A stretch of 64,000 nucleotides of DNA from Enchytraeus crypticus (Eukaryota; Annelida; Clitellata; Enchytraeida; Enchytraeidae), in NCBI GenBank assembly GCA_905160935.1, contig CAJHZI010000240.1, positions 1,490,501 to 1,554,500 on the forward strand, read 5' to 3'. The translations under genes were made by a program, and so were the position numbers. Positions within the stretch are counted from its first letter, which is position 1, and the number at the start of each line of letters is the position of its first letter. The notes under the pieces were generated by a model. That model saw only the letters and a program-made list of their open reading frames with translations. It was not told the origin of the DNA and did no database searches. Shown one piece after another: positions 55,130 to 64,000 of this stretch.

Positions 55130-58100
55130 ATGATGTATCGCTACTCCTTTACCACGATCATTCTTCTTAGCTTGACTCAGATCCTAACCGCCATTGACAA
55201 GCTGGACACTGTAACCTATAATTTCAAGAAGAGTGACCTTTGTTGTGTACGCGGTCATCCTGATTTGACCATGACCTCGAGGTCACGCCTGGAATGCTCA
55301 GCAGCCTGCACGGATAGAAAGTGTATTGGGTTCAACTGGAAAAGAGATGACACCTCTAGAGTAACCTGCGAGATTTTCTTGTGCCACCCTTCTTTTGTTG
55401 CAAGAGTACAAGGTTGCCAGTATTTTGAGGTAAATGAGATTTGAGTATTTTGCTAATGTATGGCAGCCTATAGGATATATCTATACATGTAGATACATGT
55501 AACATGTATACCAGTGATTTTACTCTTGATATAAGGTCACAATCAATAAACCAACACTATGAAGACTTGAAGGCTACCATCATTCAGATTATGATTATTT
55601 ATTAATCGTGTGTATTATTAACACACTTTATAGTGAAACTATCAACTATGCTGATATCTATCACATCTAATATAACATGTTAAATCCGTTAGGCAATATA
55701 TTCCATTTTCCGTGTAACCGATCGTATGAATGTCCGAGATTTTACTTTCAGCTCATCGCGGCCGTGAATCGAACTCGCGAGACTTCAATTCATTTCGGGT
55801 TCTCATTTAAAACTTCACGACATTACCTATACCTCTAACCAAAGTGTGATAGCGATATTGAGACTTCCGAAAGGCGTAAAGTACAAAGACGCGTGCTTGT
55901 CTAATGGAGACAAAAAAGTTGGAAAAAGCACAGAATGAAACTGATGATTGTAGTTAACAACTGTTGAAGTTGAATGGGATCATTATGGTATATATACGAA
56001 ACATCAATGTCAAAAAAGCTAAGAATATTAATAGAAGAAAGGTTGCGATGGACTCCATTATATGCTGATGGAGCTGAGTTGATGACCATTGGCAATTTTC
56101 TGAAAAATGCGCTGTGATCAGACAATGACAACGCTGAGACTACTTCAAATCAATAATCGTAGTCAAGTCCCGGGTAACTAAATGGTCAAGGGTCATGGAA
56201 GGATGTGACCTGATGGCTTAGTAGGAGAATAAATATATAAATTATCATACATTGCTTTGTTATTTTATTTATGATTTTGTTTTATTCGATTTTGTTAGTT
56301 GTAGTACCTTAGGTACGTATAAGTAGCGAATTGTATTAACAAAACAATTCAAATTTGATATCATTAACAGGCAAAAGATAGTTTCGTTAAAGGGATCGAT
56401 GCACTGGATTGCTCATTTCCATTCACACTGAACGGTAGTCTGTACTACGGTTGTGCCGTCAATGATGATCCCTGTGCTCTGGGATGTTTTGTGAGCAATA
56501 GAGTTTGGCAAAACTGCTCCCATCATTTGGGTAACCGTATTGCTTAGTGCATTTTTAGTAAAATACATTTTTAGGAGTGCGCCAAATCGACGCTATGGTC
56601 TTTTTATATTCACTGTTCTTATCTCTGGAAGATCCAATGAAAAATTGTCCCAAATAAATTTACTCATCCTTAGGCGTGCGTGCGTGCATGTAATTAAGTC
56701 GCTCACATGGAAAGTCATTAACTAACTTCATTGATCTAAGCTACATTGTGACAGATATCCAATTGGATTCTAGAAAAAAATGAAGACTCAAATGACTCGT
56801 AAGCATTTGACGTGAATAATTCGGGAATATTCGTGCATATGAGAGGAAATTAGTAACTTTAAAATGATGTTATTTTCCATGTTAGGCCTGTACAACAAAG
56901 AATGCAAAGAAACTTACAGTAATTAACTGTGTAATTCCTCGTAAAAGTGTGACGATTCATTGGCAAGATTGAACGATGTAGCTAATAGGAAATAAGTAAA
57001 TAGGCACAAGAAGATGAAGGCCGGACTTAGTTTGTTGACACTGCTGTTTTTGCATTGTCGATCCTAGCAGTTTGATCTTAAAAGCACAAAATAATCCTTT
57101 TCTATGTGTTTCTTTCTTATTAGAAGATAGGAGATGGTAAAATGACTTGCAGTCGTATGTAATCCTCAGCTTCTACGGGGTAAATACCAATATAAATGTC
57201 AATTTAAGGAACATTATATATTTTTTCTTATAATTATCATTGTGTTCAATGTATTGCTTGTCAACAAACTACTATCAGCTGTAGCATCGTCACGTGAACG
57301 GTGACTTCATGACTTTTACGCAGGATTGTGACTAATAGACATGCAAGAGTTCTGATCTTAAACGAATCTTACGAATGTTCGGCTTCTTAAAAGATACTAG
57401 TCTTAAATAGGGTTGATATATCCTTAATATCAATAAAATAGACCTGCAAATTCTCGTTATTTTCATGTTAGGTCTAATAAAATAAATATGAATGTGATTA
57501 AGATAGATTACTTGATTTAATTGAAGAACTTCTCTTACATTTCTCTAATTGTACATTTATGACATTCTATGCCATCACAGTAGTTGTGGCTTTCATTAGC
57601 TGGCTCATTTGATTCATCACAATCTATTACGTCTTATTTCTGATTGCATTGAACGATGATTCATGTGTATACTATAGTAATTGTGACTATAAATATGTCT
57701 ATATATAGCCAAATTGTAATTGATTGGTTTTACAACAACAACAGACTACCAGGCTCAAGTCCAGACAGTTAACGTGACAACAGGAAGTAACATAACCGAA
57801 CCGAACCTCTCAATCCACGGCTGGATTATCTGGATGCAGAGACTTCGTTATCAGGACAACTTCAATAAAAATTGGACTGAATACAGAGACGGATTTGGAG
57901 TTGTGGCAGAGAGTTCCAGTTTCTGGCTGGGACTGGAGAATATCAACTACCTGACAGCGAGAGGTCCCGGAGGTTCGGGATCCTGGAAGCTTAGAGTGGA
58001 GATGTTAACTGAGAAATCTAAGATATGGTTAGAACATGGGAAGAAATGGCATTATCGCCAGAGATATAAATGATTAATTTTACTTAACTTAGGCCTACTA

Positions 58101-58751
58101 TGAACAGTAGACGACAATAATTTACGTAACTAAATCCAGTAAAAGTAAACAAAAAGCTCTACAGAAAATATCATCTGCGCCAAGATTCTGCGGACTATCG
58201 TTTAAAATGGAGTTTATTAGTCGAAGTGACCAGCAGACGAAACATAATGATAGTATTAATATGACAGAAATAATATTTAAAATATTACATGTTGCAATAC
58301 AGGATGAGTCCAATCACCGAATGACTCAATTTAGCACGTTAACGCTGTTCAACTAATAATTGATAAAAAATTTAAATTTTCTGTTATACCCAGGTACTCA
58401 GCAGAATACGGCTCATTCTGGTTGGACAATGAAGCCAACGGCTACAAACTGAATGTTGCACAATACTCTGGTGACGCTGGGGATGGTTTGGATTACTCTG
58501 TCAGTCGCTATAAGTCAAATGGATATAAGTTTACATCAATCGATAGGTACAACCAACCTTTCGGTAGCAATTGTGCTATATATGATAGTGGGGGCTGGTG
58601 GCACAATTACTGCTATGCTGCCTGCCTGACCTGCAATACAAGACCATCATCTACTGTGTCCTGCTTCACGTGGGGGCCTCTAACCGACATAGGCGAGTCT
58701 TCTGGTCTGTTGATCACAGCTCGTATGATGGTAAAACCCGCCTGTGGCTGA
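55130..58751 (+). CDS. Secreted apple/FN2-like/fibrinogen C-terminal domain protein (FReD gene 2)
   Basis: Four exons: 55130-55429, 56371-56530, 57745-58027 and 58394-58751, GT-AG with consistent phases, 366 aa. The start is the first of two adjacent ATGs (MMYRYSFTTIILLSLTQILT), which opens a signal peptide. Residues about 25-99 are a PAN/apple domain with several Cys (SRLECSAACTDRKCIGFNW). Exon 2 holds LDCSFPFTLNGSLYYGC and CFVSNRVWQNC, the same FN2-like motif as in gene 1 but with one extra Cys pair. The FReD has HGWIIWMQR, NWTEYRDGFG, SFWLGLENINYL and YSGDAGDGLDYS. Where gene 1 and typical FReDs have an acidic calcium loop, this protein has DRYNQPFGSNCA, so calcium binding is probably lost. 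It ends MMVKPACG. Intron positions in the FReD differ from gene 1. Probable secreted lectin-like protein, inferred. Confidence 0.87.
55612..55845 (-). repeat. SINE family B copy, reverse, in FReD gene 2 intron 1
   Basis: On the minus strand: GTAATGTCGTGAAG, a diverged B box (GAGTTCGATTC), and 3' end TTGATAGTTTCACTATAA. Confidence 0.85.
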
Positions 58752-58869
58752 GTTATCGGTTGAAAAAGTACGAATGATCGAATTACATGAAACTTTGTGG
58801 ATGCTGAGAAAGCAAAGTACAATTGATTGAACTTTTGATGTACCATGTCTCTAATTTCCTATCTTTTGA

Positions 58870-59060
58870 CTGATTTTCTGGATTTTGGAATTATTAGCAC
58901 CGTTTTGTACCCTTCTCATCTTGTTTGACGATTTAGATGCGGTTTTATAGCGCTTAATGTTGTCAATGACGACAGTAACATTATATAAATATCGTTGTTG
59001 TTGCTACTGATGGATCGTTTTAGTTCTGGTTCGTCGGCTTTATTTTTTGTTCGGAATTGT
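58870..59060 (+). repeat. LINE-type 3' UTR fragment
   Basis: TTTTCTGGATTTTGGAATTA, GCGCTTAATGTTGTCAATGA and ATATCGTTGTTGTTGCTACT, similar to 27.80-27.91 and 31.58-31.69 kb. Confidence 0.7.
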
Positions 59061-59648
59061 TCCACAGTACCAGATGTTCCCGTGGGTGACTAAGGTAGTA
59101 TTGCTTTGAGTTTGACTCATTCAGTAGTACGGTAGTACCCTGTAGTACATGTTGTACTATACGTATATAATAACATGGATTTAAGTTCCCACAGATAAGA
59201 CAGAAAATTGGTTGGTTTCTTTACAAAAAATTGTAATAAGATGCGTAGACGTAACGCAGGGCAGCGTGATTTTAGTTGTCAACCTTTGAAACATGAATTA
59301 ATCTGTGTATTTTTACCATATGTGCTTATGATAAAAACACATTTGGCTACATATATGATTGATTTAGCCCTAGGAAGATTAGACTATAAGACTACTATTA
59401 AATTTGAAAACTACTGTTTCGAAAGAGTCGACTAACACAGCTTACGAGCTAATGAATCATATTTACATTAAAGATTTGTAGACTTTCTGTTCTCCAATCT
59501 TACTATTGGAACTTTGATAAAATTTAAGAATTTCGGTTAACTTTCCGTATTGACTTTAGACTTAGCAAGTCACAGTATGGACTATTTATCTTCGCTGTTT
59601 CTAAAGGCAAGAATGCAGTGGTTACAAAGTACAGCTAGACTAGCAGTC

Positions 59649-59706
59649 GCGGATTCAGATGGGGAGGAGGGGAGTCCATGGGGCCCGGGCCCCCCTCTGG
59701 ATCCGC
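59649..59706. repeat. GC-rich foldback with 11-bp terminal inverted repeats
   Basis: GCGGATTCAGA at the left pairs, with one mismatch, with TCTGGATCCGC at the right. The centre is GGGGCCCGGGCCCCCC, far more GC-rich than its surroundings. Possible MITE remnant. Confidence 0.6.
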
Positions 59707-60847
59707 GCAATAAATATTTTATAGAGCGGATTATAAATTATAAATAATGAATTACAAACATTCAAATGAGACAAACAATAAAACATTGTAAACATTGAAA
59801 TAATATGCCACTATAAAGAGCTTAAATAGCGTTGTGCATATTATGCATCGTTAAAAATAATTATATGATATTGTGGATAGTCAGATAACCGAGATAAAGT
59901 TTGATTTGACTCAGGACGATTCAAAGGTGCACGCTTCAGCAATGCTTTAAGCCCCATCCCAATGCAAATATTAATCAACGATCACTTTGCCGGTCAACTA
60001 TTATAACCTCTCCATTCTCCAGTTATTAGTATTCCTAATACTATTTACTAATACTACGTTATTACAGAAAAGCGCTCTGTTAATTTATTTTTTGACATAC
60101 ATTTATGAAATCTAGTCGTTTTAAATTAGTTATGGATTTCGTCCATAGTATACGATTAGTAATAACCATGGACAGAAAGGAGGAAATGGGCCTTAAACTG
60201 AACCTGTGCTTCCTGACCCAGCGTGCCGTTATGTTATTTTTACTCAGAACTGTAAAGCTTCGTGGAGTCCATTTATTATTTTTTCTCTCAAATCTCAGTA
60301 GTTAAACTCCGATTAAGAGATAATCCTGCTTCATGAAAGCCAGACGTGTAATGAAAAGTCTGAGAACCCTTTCCCTGTAACCCAAACATCTTTAGGCGCA
60401 GGAGTTAAGTTCAGTAGGCGAGTGAGCCCGCTGAGCAGAGCCGTGTGATGCTCTGAGCTAAGAGTCTAGACTCTGCGCGCCAGTGCATTCAGTCTTGTAA
60501 TGAATCTAGTAGATTCTGTACTGTGCTACATGTACAACTGTTGAATGCATATCTAATAGGCCTACTAGCTGAGGTTTATACTGGATAAGACTTATCAAGT
60601 AAGCATGCCTACTGTAGATCAAATTTATTCAGTGTTAGCTTTATTGGATCTGCCAGTAGGCAGTGCACTGAGAGAGAGTTTTATTTTAACTGAGTGTCAA
60701 ATCATACTAATTAGGAATACGTTCTTGAGTCTGTAATCTTTTCAGAAGACCGATACAAATACTTCAAAGCTACGAAAATTTGCAACAATAGTGAAGTAAT
60801 ATTGATTGCGCAGTTATGTATTTAATGTTTTTATATAAATACACTAG

Positions 60848-61145
60848 ATTATGCTATACTATACTATGCTATGCTATGCTGTGCTGTGCTGTGCTGTGCT
60901 ATACTGCGCTGTACTATTCTATACTATACTATACTATGCTATGCTGTGCTGTGCTGTGCTGTGCTGTACTATTCTATACTACACTTTGCTGTGCTGTGCT
61001 GTTCTATACTGTGCTGTACTATTCTATACTATACTACACTACACTATGCTATGCTACGCTACGCTACACTACACTATGCTATATCCTATGCTAGGTTATA
61101 CTATACTATATTATTCTGTACTATACTACACTACACTATATGGTA
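60848..61145. repeat. CTATGCTGTG/CTATACTATA five-base-based repeat
   Basis: About 300 bases built from CTATA, CTATG, CTGTG and CTACA pentamers. Open frames here are pure Cys/Tyr/Leu artefacts. Confidence 0.95.
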
Positions 61146-61237
61146 TATTTATACATAGTTACGTTTTTATGTATAGTTATGTATAATTATACCTTTGCAT
61201 GTGCTTAGCATTACTCTATCATTTCTTCAGGATAAAG

Positions 61238-61393
61238 ATGATCCTTGGACCGCTCAGGACAAATGTGATAGGAATATTGGCCTCCATTGTCGTACTGAGT
61301 AGCATACTTGTTCCGTCTCTAACTGTCAATGCACAATCAGACGACCTGGGTTCAACTCCAGCAGAGGCTGCAAAAGCGCGGTTTGCTTCTTGT
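61238..61393 (+). CDS. Candidate signal-peptide exon, gene assignment uncertain
   Basis: After a plausible acceptor (ATTTCTTCAG at 61221-61230) an ATG opens a hydrophobic N-terminus, MILGPLRTNVIGILASIVVL, followed by NAQSDDLGSTPAEAAKARFA. GT donors are possible after 61391 (phase 1) or 61393 (phase 0). The next exon (61901) needs phase 2, so the two do not join directly; a small exon between them, or a separate gene, is required. It could be the secretion leader of the epimerase-like gene or unrelated. Confidence 0.4.
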
Positions 61394-61639
61394 GTCTAAA
61401 ATATGTTGATTCTAATCATTTGATTGATTGAGTGATTGATAATATGACAATTGTTCCTGGTAACATGAGTATACATGTAAGTTGCAAAATATTTAGATTA
61501 TGCTATTTTTTAGTGAAGGACCCAACTAACGGTAGCATAGTTATATAACTATATAACTCTAAACGCTCAGATCTGAATTCAATATTTTGAAATAGATAAA
61601 AAAGCATTGAATGTGAACAAGTTTTTTCAAAATGACAGA

Positions 61640-61700
61640 TAGAGCGCGCGAGTGAGAGAGAGAGAGAGAGAGAGAAAGTAAGAGATGAGAGACAGAGAAA
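61640..61700. repeat. (GA)n tract
   Basis: Imperfect GAGAGA run, about 60 bases. Confidence 0.9.
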
Positions 61701-61900
61701 GAGGGAGGTAGACAGATGTTTGTATAATATTAGCTCTACTTTCAACTTATACATAAATCATTACCATCATTTATATTTTGTTTAGTAGTTTAAACATAGC
61801 GCCAGGTTTAACGTTTGAGTCTATCATTACATCATCTTCTAGAATATATCTGTGAGACATTTTGGTTATTAAGTTGTTTGGTTGTTGTGAAATATTTTAG

Positions 61901-63870
61901 AAATATTTTGGTTTTCGGAGGAAATGGTATGCTGGGCGCAAGCACAGTAAAGAAGTTGATCGATGGCGGATACAACGTTACCATAGTGAACAGAGGGAAC
62001 TGGTACTGGGACTCTAAGGATAGAGTCGCTCCACACGTCCGTAAGGTCAGCTGTGATAGGAAGGACAACGTGACGTCATGTGAGCTGCTGGCCAGGATTG
62101 TAAAACTGATGCAAGAGTCAAATGGTATAAAGTGTCTTATTTTTTATCACTGGATGAAATGCATCATTTATTCAATTCTGAAAGCTGTTTTATTTGGTTA
62201 TTCCAGCTGAGATATGAACAAATACAAACATATCTAGTAAATATATGACGTCCCTGACATCATCCGTGTAAGAGGAAACGGACGTTAAACCTTTACTATT
62301 AATATTGTTATTATTATTATTACTATTATTATTATTATTATTATATGTTATGTTATGTTATATTATATTATATTATATTAACTATATTATATTATATTAT
62401 TATATTATATTAAAACATAAAATTAATGATTAAAATTATTATTATTGTTATTATTATTAAATAAGCAACATGAAGAGAAGAGGGTTACTACAAATAAACT
62501 CTAGATCTGTGATGTACGAGAGATGGAGAGAAATGTGCTTTATTTCATTTCACTTCAACCGAACAACATAATTATATATAAATGCTAAAAACTATCAAAC
62601 GAAAACATTCATGCAAACAGTGAGAAGCATTGCACAACAAATAGAAAATATACAGTAAACATTACGAGTACGGGTAGCCATCAGTGAAGATACATAGTAT
62701 CCTATCTAGCTGGACACCATACTGTACTCATAAGAGTTCTGATAAGAATAAGTAGTACCTAGTAAAAGTAAAAAATCTATCCTCTACGTGCATACTACAG
62801 AATAGTGTAAAAAGCCTCTAATCACTATGCTAATCAATATTAATCTTTGTAAATCGTTGGTGAAGTTTCACTTGTTTTTAATGTAGAATTTGTAACATAT
62901 AATTGTTTCTATTGTGAATGTGTACTAACTTTAGTGTGTCATTAGAGTGTAAGTATTGTTCAGGGCGCTAATTGCTCTAAGTATGGTATGGTATAGTATG
63001 ATATGGTATGGTATAGTATGATATGGTATGGTATAGTATGATATGGTATGGTATAGTATGATATGGTATGGTATAGTATGATATGGTATGGTATAGTATG
63101 ATATGGTATGGTATAGTATGATATGGTATGGTATAGTATGATATGGTATGGTATAGTATGATATGGTATGGTATAGTATGATATGGTATGGTATAGTATG
63201 ATATGGTATGGTATAGTATGATATGGTATGGTATAGTATGATATGGTGTGGTATGGTATGGTATAGTATGATATTGTACGGTATGGTAGGCCTATGGTAT
63301 GATAAGATAAGGTATGGTATAGTATGATATGAAGTGATATGGTATGGTATGATATTGTACGGTATGATATGGTATAGTATGGTATGGTATGGTATGTTAT
63401 GGTAAATGGTATGGTATGAAATGGCACGTTATGATATGGTATGATAAGATATGATGTGCTATGGTATGATAATGTATGGTATGTTATGGTATGGTATGAT
63501 ATTGTCTGGTGTGGCATTGTATTGTATAATATCTTGCATACAACACTGACCCTGCATGTGTACTCACAAATCTAAAATTGACAGTTATATTGGTTTATTT
63601 CATGCAGACAAATTCCATGCTGTGATAGACTTCAGTGCCTACGGGCCCTTTGACATCACTGACAACCTGGCTCTTCTCACCGGATCCGTCGCTGATCTCT
63701 ACGTCTACATCAGCACTGACTCTGTCTATGACGTCAGTGACCCGTCAGGTCACAAAGGTCACGAGGGTCCGGGGTTTGGGTGTAAGGAGGAGGAGTCAGT
63801 GAGACCAGAGGACCCATATCTGAGGGACCTGCTGGCCCAGCATCACGCGTATGGAAACCACAAACTAGAG
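61901..63870 (+). CDS. Extended-SDR / NAD-dependent epimerase-like protein, partial
   Basis: Two exons are clear, 61901-62124 (phase 2 in, phase 1 out) and 63608-63870 (phase 1 in, phase 0 out). The first encodes NILVFGGNGMLGASTVKKLI, a beta strand and GGxGxLG dinucleotide-binding loop of a Rossmann fold, then VTIVNRG. The second has HAVIDFSAYGP, LYVYISTDSVYD and AYGNHKLE, where Y-G-N-H-K fits the catalytic YxxxK of extended SDRs. The order and spacing suit an NAD(P)-dependent nucleotide-sugar epimerase/dehydratase-like enzyme; the substrate cannot be told. The C-terminal part lies beyond the right edge, and the 5' end is unresolved (see the candidate exon at 61238). The intron between the two exons is filled by satellite-like repeats. 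Confidence 0.8.
62246..62460 (-). repeat. Repeat family E copy, reverse, with (TTA)n/(ATT)n tail
   Basis: TGACGTCCCTGACATCATCC, GTGTAAGAGGAAACGGACGT and TAAACCTTTACT, then TTATTATTA and TATTATATTA simple repeat to about 62460. Confidence 0.9.
62975..63515. repeat. 20-bp satellite-like array (ATATGGTATGGTATAGTATG)
   Basis: Twelve consecutive units from 63001 to 63240 are identical. Outside them the array decays to irregular GGTAT/GATAT pentamers up to about 63515. In the intron of the epimerase-like gene. The minus-strand His/Tyr/Pro frame is an artefact. Confidence 0.97.
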
Positions 63871-63970
63871 GTTAGGTAGTACACTGTCATGTAACTAATA
63901 GAATAATTCTAACCTGTATAACTAAATCAATAATTCTAACCTGAAAAAATGACATTTAAAGTAGGAGAAT

Positions 63971-64000
63971 TGACGTCCCTGACATTGCCTTATGGCGAGG
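63971..64000 (-). repeat. Repeat family E copy, reverse, cut by the window edge
   Basis: TTGACGTCCCTGACATTGCC followed by TTATGGCGAGG. Confidence 0.65.

Larger units (their letters stand above)
58752..61237. other. Intergenic region downstream of FReD gene 2
   Basis: Contains a LINE-type UTR fragment (58.87-59.06 kb), a GC-rich foldback (59649-59706), an isolated family C tail (60640-60682) and a CTATGCTGTG repeat (60848-61145). No exon recognised. Confidence 0.6.

Noticed and set aside
57720-58073. Fibrinogen-domain frame ending at the in-frame TGA at 58073
   Set aside because: The family sequence continues after a donor at 58028 into the exon at 58394; the extra residues before the TGA are intron.
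62960-63517. 185-codon His/Tyr/Pro-rich minus-strand frame
   Set aside because: Generated by the 20-bp array in an intron of the epimerase-like gene.

Overview
This window is nuclear DNA from an animal. It is AT-rich, the genes are split by canonical GT-AG introns, and tRNA-derived SINEs, simple repeats and minisatellites are dense. The encoded orthologues (calpain-5, NIT2, MEMO1, TOMM20) are metazoan. Secreted apple/FN2-like/fibrinogen-domain proteins together with this repeat load suggest an aquatic invertebrate, perhaps a lophotrochozoan such as a mollusc; the phylum is a guess. All exon joins below were worked out by hand from splice sites, reading phase and family similarity.

Layout: (1) 1.67-6.66 kb, minus strand: secreted protein with a PAN/apple domain, an FN2-like Cys motif and a fibrinogen C-terminal domain (387 aa, six exons). 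(2) 6.7-13.9 kb: no recognisable gene, scattered repeats. (3) 13.9-25.7 kb, minus: complete 12-exon calpain-5 type protease (629 aa). (4) 25.7-30.6 kb: no gene except a truncated LINE 3' end. (5) 30.64-37.49 kb, plus: NIT2 omega-amidase, eight exons found, initiator exon not located. (6) 39.9-46.57 kb, plus: complete nine-exon MEMO1 (296 aa). (7) 48.55-52.19 kb, minus: complete five-exon TOMM20 (161 aa). (8) 55.13-58.75 kb, plus: a second apple/FN2-like/fibrinogen-domain gene, paralogue of the first (366 aa, four exons). (9) 61.9 kb to the right edge, plus: a partial extended-SDR (NAD-dependent epimerase-like) gene.

The genes do not form a functional cluster. Four unrelated housekeeping genes lie between two outward-facing paralogues of a probable secreted lectin-like or immune-type family.

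The most unusual feature is the fine structure of the introns. Tandem arrays repeatedly run right up to splice sites, and in one calpain intron the repeat unit itself contains the 3' splice site, repeated about 20 times. SINE copies also end about 10 bases before two NIT2 acceptors. At least seven dispersed repeat families recur, several sharing interchangeable 3' tails. No virus, CRISPR array, toxin gene or complete tRNA/rRNA gene was seen.
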